Positions 44,454 to 56,922 of a DNA stretch of 64,000 bases are shown in pieces (positions within the stretch are counted from its first letter, which is position 1; every line of letters begins with the position of its first letter). The stretch covers positions 18,378,863 to 18,442,862 of the forward strand of contig CM057135.1 in NCBI GenBank assembly GCA_029964075.1, read 5' to 3'. A program made the position numbers and the translations under genes. The stretch comes from Patiria pectinifera (Eukaryota > Echinodermata > Asteroidea > Valvatida > Asterinidae). The notes below the pieces were generated by a model. That model was not told the origin of the DNA. It ran no database searches and was given only the letters and a program-made list of their open reading frames with translations.

Positions 44454-44892
44454 TGTAACGAGTCCTCGCGGTCTAAGGGCTATTTTCTGTGGGACGATTA
44501 TGCTAAAATTAACGTAAGGTAGAAACAAGACAAACAGCACGATACAACAAATACAATAAATGTGACACGGACACAAGGATGAACTTCTCTCTTTCTGTCT
44601 ATTCTGATTCTCCTCAATCTTCCGCTAAATTAAGTACTCACATTTTATAATCTTTTATCTAACCAGCGTTGTTTCTGTCTTTCTTCAACCAGCCTCAGAT
44701 CTGAACTGCCTAAAAAGAGCGCGAACGCAATTTCTGCTTATTTTGGCCCATCGTACGACTAAGATACGCGCGCGTACACTGTCGTGCCTGGATCCCCAGG
44801 TACCGAGACAGCGCGCGCGCTGAAAGTGGCTTCACCCCCAATTTCCAGCTTAAGTTGGTGAATACGCCACCATGCGGCCGTGCGCCGCTACA
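44454..44892 (-). repeat. 5' LTR of gypsy element 2
   Basis: A 439-bp copy of the repeat at 39071-39489, with an extra GCGCGCGCGCTG stretch and a 4-bp TAAG addition. The duplication TATA follows. Confidence 0.92.
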
Positions 44893-44896
44893 TATA

Positions 44897-45663
44897 CATA
44901 TACACTGTTATAGAGGAATCTGACGGTCATGGTAATGCTGCTTGCTGCTGGAAATTTCCAATGCCCTTATAGTAAGCTGTCACAGGGGAAAGGCATTTTG
45001 TTTGCAATTGTCCCACGACTATGGGTCATGCCCCCCCCCCCCGGAAGAAAATGCCCCCAAAAAATGTAATCGGAATGAAATATTATTTTTATCTGAAATG
45101 GAAACTATATCAACAGATTAACCAATTACATAACCAGGGGAGGACTACTACTTCAGGTTGTAGACAATCGGAGCAATATTCGGGAAATTCATTTTTCTGT
45201 TTGTTCCCCCCCCCCTAAAAAAAAATTAAGGTCTGGATCCGCCTTTGATGGGCGCCAGAAGAGATTGGCATTGGCAGTGTCACTTGATTCAGATACAAAA
45301 GGAGGTGATGTTGCGCCTTGCGTGCAAATAACAAAATAAATTCACATGCAAGTCCAAGTTCTTTTGAAGACATTTTATTCTGTTAACCATACTCTTTCAA
45401 CTAACAGATGACAGTATTAATTGGACAATCAGAGGGGATTTCATGTAGTCCAGATGTTGCAAAATCAGTTATTCGCCCTTCTGCAACATCTGATTATGTA
45501 GTCACGATTACTTAAAATTGCCTCCTTCAAAATGTCACATTTCAAAACTTGTACATTTGACCACTGTGCATGTGGCATGCGGTGTATTTATTTCAGTCTG
45601 TAAGATTGCCTTCCAATCCTGTAACACATAAACGTATTGTTCTAAAACACATTTAATTGTTAT
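44897..45663. other. Unassigned sequence with C homopolymers
   Basis: Runs of C at about 45031 and 45207 are followed by AAAAATTAAGGTCTGGATCCG, split here as AAAAATTAAGG and TCTGGATCCG, which looks like the end of an unidentified dispersed repeat. No gene seen. Confidence 0.4.
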
Positions 45664-46365
45664 AAATGCAACATGTACATGTAATACCTCCTGAGTAGAA
45701 TTTATTATAGTTAATCGAAATAATTAATCGATGAAGTTCATCTGCAACCCACATTCCAATTCATATTTATGGAATATTAATAGATCCCATTATGCTTATT
45801 ACTTAAAACCAGTGATACAGTATTTCTAAAATTGTACTTAATCGAATTAATTAATTAAAGTTCATCTGTAAACCCGTGCACATTCCAATTTAGATTTATG
45901 GAATATTAATAGATCCCAAACATGCTAATTTCTTAATACCAGTTATACAGTATTTCGAAAATTGTACTTAATCGAATTAATTGATTTAAGTTCATCTGTA
46001 AACCTGTGCACATTCCAATTTAGCTTTATGGAATATTAATAGATTCCAACATGCTAAAATTATAATTTTACATGTACATGTAATACCTCCTGAGTAGAAT
46101 TTATTATAGTTAATCGAAATAATTAATCGATGAAGTTCATCTGCAACCCACATTCCAATTCATATTTATGGAATATTAATAGATCCCAAACATGCTTATT
46201 TCTTAATACCAGTTATACAGTATTTCGAAAATTGTACTTAATCGAATTAATTAATTAAAGTTCATCTGTAAACCCGTGCACATTCCAATTTAGCTTTATG
46301 GAATATTAATAGATTCCAACATGCTTATTACTTAGTAACAGTTATACAAAAAATCTAGGTTTATT
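45664..46365 (+). repeat. ~125-bp AT-rich tandem repeat with higher-order structure
   Basis: Five units contain AGTTCATCTGYAAMCC, CACATTCCAATT and TATGGAATATTAATAGAT. The block of three units starting ACATGTACATGTAATACCTC at about 45672 restarts at about 46069 with only two further units, so there is a ~395-bp higher-order repeat, the second copy short. Confidence 0.85.
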
Positions 46366-47540
46366 GTATATGCCAAATCCAAATACCCCATTAATATTGC
46401 CCACGAAAAATAACTGTAACATGTATTAATGCAGTTATTCCATATTTAAGTAAATTTTAATGTTGAAGAAACAGATAAAAACATCGAAATAGATCACATT
46501 AATCCATGGCAAGTGGGTATACATACATTTTGCCTCACTTCAGGTTTGGGGTAGAGAAGAGCTGTTGATCTCCACACCATACACACGATAAATTTCTTTT
46601 AAAGGGAATATACATCATTTGCTTTTGCTGTAATTTTCAGAAATGGATGGAATTTGGGGGTTGGAAACATATAGCAAATATAGTTACACTGATTTTTTTG
46701 AGGTTTTGGGTTCAAAAATGATATAAAAACCAAAAAAAAACACAATCATTTTCCTGTAGTCTGGTTCCCTGACTCCATATAAGAAGAAACAGCAGTTTAC
46801 ATACATTGGGGAATTGTAAGGTCAAGGAACCAGTGTAGCTAGCCTGTACCCGTTCATAGGTGTGTAATCGATTTCAAACAAGTGTGATGATCTATTGGGG
46901 CCAGTATTTAAAAAAAAAGCCATTTTTTTCCCAACGCTGGTCGGCCGACCAGCGTTTGAAATTGATACAAAAATACCACTTTTCTTGAAAATGACAGTAT
47001 ACCAGGTGCCATGATTTTACAGGATACTTTACATGGTAGTTTTATTACTTGATGTTTGCAAATGTTGTATTTTCCCTTTAACACACATAACAAAGTTTAA
47101 AATAAAACAAGTGAGGTTATTAAAAAAAAAAAAAATCTTTGTTTGACAATTCTTTCCTAAATTGTGCATTATTACTGCCAAACCAAAAATACATAAATTT
47201 GTTTGAATGCAATTGGGCGAGGCCAGCATGGATTTTGAGGTGTTTTTTTTTTTCCTCGGGAGGCAAAGGAAAAGAGTTCCATGTGTTGCATGCATAGGAG
47301 ACAATCGATCGGGCTCCAATAATGAAGTTCCATGCACCATAAAACATTGAATTGAATACCGGGAAAGAACAACGTAGCTCGACATGAAATGCTTTTTGGG
47401 ATTGAAATTGAAGGATTTCAGTGGAAGTACATGTATTTGGGATGTCGGTCCAGGGGCAGCAGAAATGTATTTTTTATAGTACAATAATCATTTTCAAATT
47501 TCTGTGAAAAAAGAACACAATTCATTGCAAGACCTTCTGA
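46366..47540. other. Unassigned sequence
   Basis: No supported gene. CCAACGCTGGTCGGCCGACCAGCGTT at 46931 (quoted in part: GCTGGTCGGCCGACCAGC) is an exact short palindrome. Confidence 0.45.
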
Positions 47541-47764
47541 ACAATAAGAATAATAAGAATAATAATGGACGCTTATGTAGCGCTTTACATCTAAGGTCTC
47601 AACCCAGCAAACAATTCGACGTTTTCTGAACGTTTTCTGAACGTGCCTCTTTCGTTTTGAGAACGTTTTGAATAGACGTTTTAAAAACGGCCATTTGTGG
47701 ACACTTTTGGACGTTTTAAAAACGTTTTTTCGAGACGTTCTAAGAACGTTCTTTTAACGTACAA

Positions 47765-48095
47765 AACGTATTAACAACTTGCTAGTAGTTATCTAGGACC
47801 TAACAATGACCTACATAAAACGTTTTGGACGTTCAGACAACCAACTGACGTGCCATAAACGTTCTAAGAACGTTCGTTGAACGTATAAAACGTATTTAAA
47901 ACGTACTACCAGTGACTAAAGACGTAACAAGGACCTACATAAAACGTTTTGGACGTTCAAACAACCAACTGACGTGCCATAAACGTTCTAAGAACGTTCG
48001 TTGAATGTACAAAACGTATTAAAAACGGACTACTAGTGACTAAAGACGTAACAAGGACCTACATAAAACGTTTTGGACGTTCAAACAACCAACTG
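47765..48095 (+). repeat. ~122-bp subterminal repeats
   Basis: Three copies of a unit with ACCTACATAAAACGTTTTGG, ACAACCAACTGACGTGCC and ATAAACGTTCTAAGAACG lie just inside the left end. The right end has AACGTT-rich sequence but no clear copy of this unit. Confidence 0.8.
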
Positions 48096-48838
48096 ACACT
48101 AGATGATTCTGTGTTTTATCAACTTTATTCTTGGTCCGGAACTTCAAATTACAGAACTCGAGGTTTCATGGATTTATATCCGTACCTGTCGTTGTTAGAA
48201 ATTAAAATCAAATTATCTTTTTTTAAAGTTGTTAATGCGATTTATTACAAAGACTTATTGTGCCGGAATATGTGCTGAATGAAAATGTCTGCGAGAAATT
48301 TTTGCTCGATGGCGTACTGGACAAAAGAAAATGTAGAGGATTGTTTTTCTTTTGTGCTAAATGAGCTGTAACATCGATGTTTTTGCTACCTGAAATGGCA
48401 TCACACTTTTAATCCTAAAACCTAGAAGAAAATTTAATTTGCATAAAAACAAATTACACCAAAATACATGTACCCTTGAAAATAGCAACAAGAAAAGTTG
48501 GAAATAAGGTTAAATTTGATACACCTGTTTATGCATAAATACCAGAGAAACATTTTACCAATTCATGTTGGTCGTTCGAGAGCTCGTCACGTTGCCGGTT
48601 ATAAAACAACTGATTAAGACCTGTGGCTGGTGTCCGACAAACAGAGTAAAATAGCTGGGGAAAAAACATTGAAATTGTTATAATATTTGACTTATTTTGA
48701 CTTTTGGACCTAATTAGTTTTAACTTTTTGGACCGAAAGCGTATTTATGAATGGCGATAAGTATGTGCTTTGCCAGTATTATCCAGACTCAAACTGGTCT
48801 TTATCTTAAACATAGTGTTTAAAACTGGCAAAGCAACC

Positions 48839-48946
48839 ATATATTTTCTTAACTAAATTTGTTAAAATATAGAAGTCTTCACTGGTCATCTGATCTTCAT
48901 CTTCCTGAATATCCTCAGATTGAGCTGCTGCATCACTTGCAGGTTT
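48839..48946 (-). CDS. Candidate exon (acidic)
   Basis: After a good acceptor (TTTGCACTGTAG), an open minus-strand segment includes SEDIQEDEDQMTSEDFYIL. It could end at a weak donor GTTAAG or at an in-frame stop just below 48800. The simplest acceptor is not in phase with the exon at 49605-49672. An alternative CAG a few codons inside would be. Unrecognised family. Confidence 0.35.
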
Positions 48947-49604
48947 CTACAGTGCAAACAAATCAAATTAATAACAAAAAATATATCAATTAAAGAAAAA
49001 CAGTTTGAGGAGTATTTGAGGGATTCCTTCTGCAAATCACTGAAAGGAACAAGATCACAATACAGACCCCTGGGGGCTAAGTTCATGGTACAATATTTAC
49101 AAAGGCAATTCCTACATGTTCACTTATACTTAAATCATACTGCCAAGTTGCTGATCTAGTCATTAAAATGTTGATTGTCGATTGAATTTCACTTGGGTTT
49201 GGCAAGCACAAACTGATGTTCGCAGTATGTAAAGGTTCTCAGCGCAAACAAAAATTGGCAGCTCATGTCATATAAAAACAAGTCATGAATTCTAATAGCA
49301 TCTAATTGGAAATCGTGTACCCGTCACAACTCACAAATGTGTGAAGAAGGGTAAACAATTTCCATAATCCCCACAAAGTTATAAACATTGAAATGTTATG
49401 TATTGGCAAGTTGATAATTCTTTGTAACATGCAAAAAAAACACCACATGCGTATACGTCATTTTCGTGTTAGTTTGTAACTCATTCCTTATGTAGATTCT
49501 TCTACAGCGCATCCATGGAAGAACAAAGAAAAACATTTAAACAGTAACCAGGATATTTAGCACATGTGTGTAAAAAAAACGTCAATTTGCACAAATGAAC
49601 TTAC

Positions 49605-49672
49605 TTTGTAATTCATCCACCTGGAAGGTCTGGGGACTGTTTTCCCCAGTAGCCATTCTTAATTTCGGCCTC
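49605..49672 (-). CDS. Candidate internal exon
   Basis: A 68-nt minus-strand segment runs from acceptor CCAAG to a strong donor AAA/GTAAGT. In the open frame it contains RPKLRMATGENSPQTFQV and continues to DELQ, with one base at the start that completes a Trp codon with the exon at 50575-50611. An internal ATG could also be a start. No family recognised. Confidence 0.4.
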
Positions 49673-50574
49673 CTTGGTATATTAGAGTGGTTTCCTCATG
49701 CATTCCTCTTGGGGAAAAATTAAAAGGATAAAATGGCAAATGAGCCAGTTAATTGAGCAGTTAATTGTCTGTAAATAGATATACTCTGCGCCATTTCAAT
49801 GCTGTGTTGATGCCTTAGTAGAAAAGAGTGTAAATTAATCAGTATTTTCTGCTTTGACTTTTGGCTGGAGGAAAACTTTGTAGTTTATTCAAGGTTTCAT
49901 CTTGTGGCAATATATAGAGGTCCGAACTGGTTACTACATTTCCAACCTATTTTAGTTTTACATGTTTTAGCCGAATTGGTTCAATGGAGGGAAAAGAACT
50001 GAAGAACCTATTTTGTGAAGCACACAAACAATAACAAACGTCAAAAGTCCGGAGCCCAAACAATAACAAACGTCAACAGTCTGGAGATAATTATGGACGT
50101 AGCGTATACGAGTGTGTATACATTGTATACATGTATACCGTTGCTACTATTTGTGTGAAAAAACTTGCAAGTCGACTTGTCCACAAATGAACTCGTTTTC
50201 GGCAAAATACATCAGCACACTTTTGCATAAACATGATGAACAAATTCAAACCAATCTCCAAACTTGTCAAATCAGCTGACATGGCTGATTCTTATTTGTT
50301 AATTCGACCCTAAGTCAATTGACGATATACATTTAATGTGGGTCACAATAGTTTCTGCCCTAACTCCGGACCTCCCTAAAACAAGCATTGGACAAAATAC
50401 ATGTAGTTCTTAAAAATTGTGAAATTCTCTTGCAACTTTGATGTTAAAGGAATCTGGTAATCATGAACTGTAACTGAGACCGTTCCATAACATTTTAACA
50501 GTTTGTTATTAACATTAATATTATATCACTATTGTATTCTGCAACATATCTAAAGTTGGTTTTAAATGACTCAC

Positions 50575-50611
50575 CAACCTTTTTCATCCTCCAAGTCCTC
50601 CATTATTCTTT
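50575..50611 (-). CDS. Candidate exon, possibly first coding exon
   Basis: A 37-nt minus-strand segment sits between acceptor CTACTCTTCTAG and donor TTG/GTGAGT. It reads RIMEDLEDEKG plus two bases that join in phase to 49605-49672. The internal ATG has a fair Kozak context. All three candidate exons lie inside the CCCAGCAAAC element. Confidence 0.4.
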
Positions 50612-51540
50612 CTAGAAGAGTAGAACGGCACCATCATATCATGACCATGGAAATTGTGATCATGGTGATGTAGGCAACATTTATAAATGCATTAACGTCC
50701 ATAAAATTCCATCATAAAAGTTTGCAAGAATAGTGCTAGATGACCACTGGCAAGACTGGTAGGATGACTGTATGGCCAGAGCAGAGTGTGTCGTTGTGTG
50801 TACGACAAGACTTTGAAACCAAACGTCCGCAGCCTGTGCGCAGAGTGCCAAGACGTTTATGGGTCATTGTCTTTGACGCTTCCATCGGCAAGAATCTTGC
50901 CCAAAGCGTACTGAATTATTTTTAAATCATACCGGCATGAAATTTCATTTCTCGATTTGCACATAACAATACAAATACATACAAATACAGAAAATTGACG
51001 ATAAAAAACAGACAATATTAAAACATTCAATAAAATAAAATTAATTAAATAATTGCTTAAAATACAGATAACCTTAACAACACACACAGCGGATGCCGGG
51101 TATAATTGTCCGTATATATCCGCTAGTAATTGAAAATGTGTAAATATATTCAACACTGCACAAAAATGTAAGATTTCACATCAATTCAAATTGATGGGTC
51201 TATTTGTTTCGTTTATTTCCGTTTGAATGTAAGGTTTTTTAAACGTTTGGGAAATTACGTTTTCCAAACGTTACAAAAGACATTTTAATGTAGGTTCATT
51301 TTCTAACGTCCAACAAACGTTTTTTAAACGTCGCAAAAGATCGTTTCACGTGGGTAAATTTTCTAGCGTTCGGAAAACGTTTTTAGAACGATCTTGAAAA
51401 AAACCTCGGAAGTGTACGTTATCTATAACGTTTTATGCACGTTTTAAAAACGTCCGTTTTGGACGAAGACGTAAGTGACCTACGTAGAACCTACCAAAAC
51501 ATTTTTTAAACGTTCTGTGTTTGCTGGGAAAGCGCTTCAC

Positions 51541-52093
51541 AATTATTACTACAGTCGACTCTAATACAAACTCAGCCGGACCTAGCCAAAGTGTTTGTTA
51601 TATCATAATTTTGTTTTAAGTGGAGTGACAGTCCCATTCATTGTGCAGATAAATGCACAGTCGGGACCATGTACCATGGCTTTGTGTTTGTTAAAACCAG
51701 AATTTTGTATTAACAAAAGTTGACTGTACATTATAATTAAACCGCCTGCTACATCGAGATATGCAGGCAAATGGCGCCAAGGCTAGGCAGCCAAGCCAGA
51801 CACACTGGGGGAGTCCCCTTCTCTTTGCGAACGAATGGGGTTAATTAAACGCCTTGCTCAAGGCAAAAGTACCGCCGTGGATTCCACAACCTTTGGGTGC
51901 TTCCACCTGTAGTTTGTGAATTGCAAATCAGTGATCTAAACAATGGAATATTATAACAACAAGCTGATACGCGTCCCCTGATACCTGTTTTTAACACTAA
52001 GTTCCTTCGACGCAAAAACAAATTGGGCGCGATCATGCTGGCCAACGCATGTGCCCTACACACAAGTACAGCAACGGGGATACCTTGCATGGT
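51541..52093. other. Unassigned sequence
   Basis: Continuation of the dispersed repeat interrupted at 47600, then sequence without a supported gene. Confidence 0.45.
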
Positions 52094-52227
52094 TGTGGCA
52101 GAGGGGGGTCCCCCCCCCCCGAGTGGTTGTACCTATACACACATCCCCCTTAATGTCTCAAAAGAATTCCTGACATTCCATGAACACAATGATCGACCAA
52201 CACAAAAGGGGGGGTCCCTCTGCCACA
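52094..52227. mobile_element. 134-bp MITE with TGTGGCAGAGG ends
   Basis: TGTGGCAGAGGGGGGTCCCC and GGGGGGGTCCCTCTGCCACA are inverted repeats enclosing ~90 bp. No clear target duplication. Non-coding. Confidence 0.65.
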
Positions 52228-52606
52228 TATCTTACTCAGGCCGGGCATCCTTTTTAAATTCTATGGTTCTCATTTCCGACCGACCCTAGTTTTTGCCTCC
52301 GACCACAAAATAAAAAAGTTTTTTTTTCTTTTTGCCGACCCTGTCAGAAAAGACCCTGCCAAGAAAAAAAGATCAAAAAGACAAAATACGGAGGGAAATT
52401 TCTGAGGGTAACTCCAGCTGCGATTTTACGTAGCTCCATGGTGCAGATCAGGTGACGTTTCTGTGCGAAGTAATTTTATCATTTTAGTTTTATCTCAGCC
52501 ATATAACTAGACAATCATACAAAACGCAGTGGCCTATTGTTTGTATTTATTTATACAGCAGCAACATGGACTTTTTTGGTTGAAATTTTATTTTCTTTCG
52601 ACCGAC

Positions 52607-53418
52607 CATAGAGCTAGGACCCAAGGAGTTCGTACTCCAAGACTTCAAAAGTAAAATGATCGTCGCCGCGCTCGAAAGCTACAATAGAAAGCACCTGGCG
52701 CCAGTTTGCTCAGTTGCTCACTACGCTAATCTCGACACAGTAGAGATCTGCGCTCACTTATGCCAAAAAAGGAGTTTGCATGGCTTCGTAGACAGTACCA
52801 TGGTAAATACGCATGCGCAGTTTTCATACATCGCTAAAAATGAATGATTTTGAAGTGTTTGTTTGCAGTTGGATGAAACTGTATTTAAATGTGGTCAACA
52901 TCACTGGAACAATCATTTGATGAAGAACAAAATGCTCTGTACCTGTATTGTGAAAACTTGTGAAATTTTCCAAAAAAACCACATTTCATCAATGATATAT
53001 TGCCAATTAAAATGTCTGAAAATACATGAAAACTTGTCTGAAAGAAATCCAATTTATCTCCAAATTACAGGGACAGATAACCTCCTAAGCACCAACAACT
53101 GCACATTGCTAACTTGAGTTCATAACTCACATCTAACAACTGCGCAGTTGTAAAAACATATCTTGTCGTAAAATATATTTTTCAAAAAAGAGCAGCGACG
53201 TGACATGACTTATTATGCAGCATATAGGGAGGTTGTTGGTCACCAACTGAAAGGGCGGCGACGATCATCGTGTTCAAAGGCCGCTGGCATTTACGCTTTG
53301 AATGGTCGAGGCTTGCGGTCACAGTGTTGTAGCTATAGACATTCCCGAGGGATTGGTACGTTAATGGTCAAAATGTAAATCGCCCAAGAGTTCTGACTCC
53401 TTGGGTCCTAGCTCTATG
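52607..53418. mobile_element. 812-bp inverted-repeat element with CATAGAGCTAGGACCC ends
   Basis: CATAGAGCTAGGACCCAAGG begins the element and CCTTGGGTCCTAGCTCTATG ends it, exact inverses. GACCGAC flanks both sides (52600-52606, 53419-53425). A 7-bp duplication is ambiguous because the target is itself a GACC repeat. Interior unrecognised. Confidence 0.82.
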
Positions 53419-53425
53419 GACCGAC

Positions 53426-54094
53426 CGACCGTTCTTCAAATGGAAAAAGATAATCGTATTAAAAAGAGTGCCCTTATATGGCAACGGACGTGAAGTAGTA
53501 TATGTATAGACACGCTGAAGTTGACCACAAGATCAATGTACATGTACAGTTGTCCATGTGCACCTGCTGTTTTCTCACGGAAAATACAACTTAGTTCCCG
53601 TCCGAGAGCAACCAACACGCGTTACCCGATTGTTCATTACTTTCAGGACATGGCACCTGTTGGCCCCTGAATTTGGTGAGTAATGAGTATATTCATTTAA
53701 AATGCTTGGAAGGTTTTTCCATTCAAAATAGCAAATGTTTCTCATCAGGTCCGGTTATGCAGACCATAAATCTGGCAGTGGCACACATATTCCCTATCAA
53801 TGCTTTCACTGTCTGCTGCACAGTGCCAAATCTCGGCGTTTGGTGAGCCGAGCATGAAAACGAGATCGGTTAGCGTTGAAAAATGTTAAACAATTTCTTA
53901 GGAAAACTGAGTTTTTCTTTCAAGATCCATAGGTGCATGGGTTAAGAGTGGGGGTAATTACGTAAAATCTTGCCATTTCTTGTGTAGTGTGTACATGTAC
54001 ATGATGGCAGAAGTCCTGATGCTGCTCCAGTTGTCAGGTAGTGTTGGTTTGTTCATGGAGGATCCCATACAGATTACAGGACACCAGGTTTCAA
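53426..54094. other. Unassigned sequence
   Basis: No repeat supported. A 29-nt plus-strand segment at 53647-53675 has good splice signals on both sides (TTACTTTCAG and GTGAGT) but is too short to support alone. Confidence 0.35.
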
Positions 54095-55253
54095 GTCAAC
54101 TCAGTCCGTAACTATAGTAACCAAATCGGTCCGTAACCAGCTCGGTCCGTAACCAACTCAGTCCCTACAAGGAAAATGTACGCAACAGGGTGTATCGATC
54201 TTGTCTCAGGGACGTGCAACAGTGGTCTTCTGATCAGAAATAAATGCAAGAAAGTGATTTAAATATTTTATTTTTGAAAGTATGTTTCACATTATTTCGT
54301 GCCTTTGTGACTTTTTGTTTTTAATGGGCTTACCATGTTAATTTTAGCTTACGTACGAAGTGAGTGACTGTCACGTGTGAAGGGTTAACCAATATAAGGG
54401 ATCCATAGGCCGATTTCACAGATATTGGATTTTCATGTAACACTGACCAAAGAAAAATGCAGCCCATACGCGTGATGCAGCTTGTGATAGTTTCATATCT
54501 CTCCCTTTGGTCCAGAATCCTTATACATCCCTAATTATTCCGGCTGTCATCAGGTCATATACAAGTTGAAGCTGGGAAGGGGTAATTTTTATCAACCAAA
54601 TTGGGATTAATTCTTGAATGAAATCAATATAATTGTATCATTTATAATTTTAGTTCCACATTCATGACATTGTGACTTTAAATAAACAGGATTGTTTTAA
54701 AAAGATTCACTATTAAAACGGTAATGTTACCTTCTTTTTATAATTAAAGTCTTTTGGGCTGGGCTGGGCAGAAGGAATAAATAAGTTGGTGTTGTGCTAA
54801 TTATTCAGTAATGAGGTTCTAATTCTAACTGTCAAGTGACCCCGACAGGGCTTTCTGACAGCACAGGTGTCTGTACAAATCAAGTTGTGCCTACCAATAG
54901 CGAAAAAAAGCGGTCATACTTAACGTGGTGTGTTGTTTTACGATCACTGATAGCAGTGCGATACGCGCCGCCGCTGCGATGCCTGGCGCTGTCGCTGCGA
55001 TGCCTGGCGCTGTCGCCGCGGCGCCGGGCAATGTACGGCAACTCCAGTACCATCCCTGTGCCTGGCAATCTGCATACTGTTAATCAGTACGTACGGTACC
55101 CGGTAACACCCAAGATGGGATCGTCAACTTGTGTGCATACATTTATCACATAGGGACCGAGTTGGCTACGGACCGAGTTGGTTACGGACCGAGTTGAGTC
55201 GGACCAAGTTTGTTAGTTGGTTATGGACCGAGTTGGTTACGGACCGAGTTGAC
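54095..55253. mobile_element. 1.16-kb element with arrays of GGTCCGTAACC at both ends
   Basis: The left end holds three to four copies of AACTCGGTCCGTAACC and the right end at least five copies of its complement GGTTACGGACCGAGTT. The outermost GTCAACTC and GAGTTGAC are inverted. GGACACC occurs just outside both ends and may be a target duplication, though not tightly placed. The interior includes a GATGCCTGGCGCTGTCGC repeat near 54975. Confidence 0.7.
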
Positions 55254-56498
55254 AGGTATCGGACACCCCTAGCCTACTGATAAACCATCATGATGCGCCA
55301 GTAGCCGAACTGCAGTCGAGGGTGTCTGAGCTGCTGAAACATCAACATTGCAGCAGTTCATCCTGAATCAGGGTCATGCATGCTCTAAAGATGGTGATAA
55401 TGCAAATGATGGAGGAACAGCAGCGACAAAGGTGCTATTCCCCCGAGTTTGGAGTAAGCCCTGATGCGGGAATCCAGGGTGCAGTGTCCATCTCCGAAAG
55501 ATGTTTATCCCCAAGTTTCCAAGTTCCCAGTCCCCATCGCCAGAGGAGTGCCAGCAGATGAGATTAGGTGGGCCAAGCATGCCAGAGCCATGTTGGAGCC
55601 AAAGGTTTGCATGATCTACGAACCTGCTTGAAGAACAAAAGAGAGACCCAGCTAGTCAGCGTGTGGTTCAGTTTAAGTCAGCAAGTCCAAAGAGGGTAAG
55701 CAGAAGGAAGATGGCAAGAAGACCCAGAGTTGCTATCATAGGAGACGAACAGAAATCCAGTCTTGGCATTCCGAGCATACCTTGCGCACTCATATGACAG
55801 ACTATGAATAAATGCGTATGCGTGCCAACGTCAAACTCTCGATGAGCAGACTGGCGCCTTGCGTGTGATGACTGGTGGAAAGTTTTACTCTGAAACTCTC
55901 AAATCCCAATGTTTTAGAAGCAAAATCTATGACCTGTTGTACGTTGACCATTCCCCATAAAAATGATCGTTTACAATTGTTTACACACGCAAGCAGTTGC
56001 GCACGTGTTACACATGTAACCTATACGTTTCATCGAGCGTCTTAGTACTATACCTAACCCTTGCATGCGCAATTATTCATTGTAATGTGAGTGCGCGAGG
56101 TATGCTCAATATTTTTCGTGCAAGCCTGCCGGAATTGCGAAGACTCGCTAAAATTTCTGTTCGTCTCTTGTGACAGCGCCCTGCATCGTTATTCTCCTAA
56201 CACAGGTTGTGCAGTATTTACGCCGACAAAAATAAGCAAATCCAGTCTTTGGCCAAGACTACTACTAATTCAGTTTCTCGCGAATGTTTTTTCTACAAAG
56301 ATTGCGTGGGTATAGTTCCCCCATTGTGTCATTTTTCCAGGTTACAATTACGTGAACATGTGAGTTTTTCCCTTTTTTGTGTAACCATAAAAAAAGTAAA
56401 AGCTAAGATGAAAATTGCAAACCTGCATGTAAACTGTATGTTTTCAAATATCACACTGTTTAGGACATTTTTGGTATACCATGTATACATGTACATGT
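55254..56498. other. Unassigned sequence, possibly decayed coding
   Basis: Around 55290-55780 codon-like, Gln/Arg/Ser-rich frames shift repeatedly, which suggests a decayed coding or retroelement fragment that I cannot identify. The remainder shows nothing. Confidence 0.3.
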
Positions 56499-56745
56499 AT
56501 GGTTCGGGTTCGTGCCTCATGATCAGAGGGTCGGGGGTTCGAATCCAGCTGCTGGCCATATGTTGTGTCCTTGGGCAAGCCATTTGCACCCCCAAATGGT
56601 TATCTCCACCCAGGAGTATAAATGAGTACCGGCGTTAGCCGGGAGTAATCTGCGATGGACTAGCATCCCGTCCAGGGGAAATAGAAATATTCTCAGTCGT
56701 TTCATGCTACTGAAACCGGAGATAAACGCCGGCCAGACTTTTCCT
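56499..56745 (+). mobile_element. tRNA-derived SINE
   Basis: Contains B box GGTTCGAATCC (56538-56548) in a tRNA-like context (CATGATCAGAGGGTCGGG), then the body words TGTCCTTGGGCAAGCCA, CTGCGATGGACTAGCATCCC and GAAACCGGAGATAAACGCCG. I recognise this layout from SINEs of many marine invertebrates. The A box is missing or diverged, so it is 5' truncated. Confidence 0.8.
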
Positions 56746-56922
56746 ACATACATATTTAATATACAGTTCAAGTAAATTTTGTTCTTATTTAAAGTAATTT
56801 GTCCAATTTTTTTATTTTCCAAACAGAGTTTGATTGGGAAAACTTTGTCAGATATTTACATACAATGTACATGCAGGCCTTAGCAAAACCTGTGTCCAAA
56901 CATGGTGTAATGATACAGTTCT

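Larger units (their letters stand above)
39071..44892 (-). mobile_element. Degenerate, non-autonomous gypsy element 2
   Basis: The element is 5.8 kb on the minus strand, bounded by LTRs and a 4-bp TATA duplication (39067-39070, 44893-44896). It keeps a tRNA-Leu-type primer site, gag (frame-broken) and protease, plus a short pol linker. RT, RNase H and integrase are absent. It shares gag and protease layout, the primer type and the 4-bp target with element 1, so it is a relative. Mobility would need proteins supplied by another element. Confidence 0.9.
47603..51528. mobile_element. 3.9-kb element with CCCAGCAAAC / GTTTGCTGGG ends
   Basis: The left end CCCAGCAAACAATTCGACG and right end GAACGT/TCTGTGTTTGCTGGG are inverted. 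Both ends are packed with AACGTT/AAACGTTTT words (47610-48095 and 51220-51520). The host sequence on the left, GTAGCGCTTTACATCTAAGG then TCTCAA, resumes on the right as AAAGCGCTTCACAATTATT, so the insertion site can be read, with a 2-bp AA duplication. The interior contains candidate exons on the minus strand but no recognised transposase. Superfamily not assigned. Confidence 0.75.

Noticed and set aside
53647..53675. Plus-strand micro-exon with strong splice signals
   Set aside because: 29 nt with no partner exons; chance occurrence is likely.
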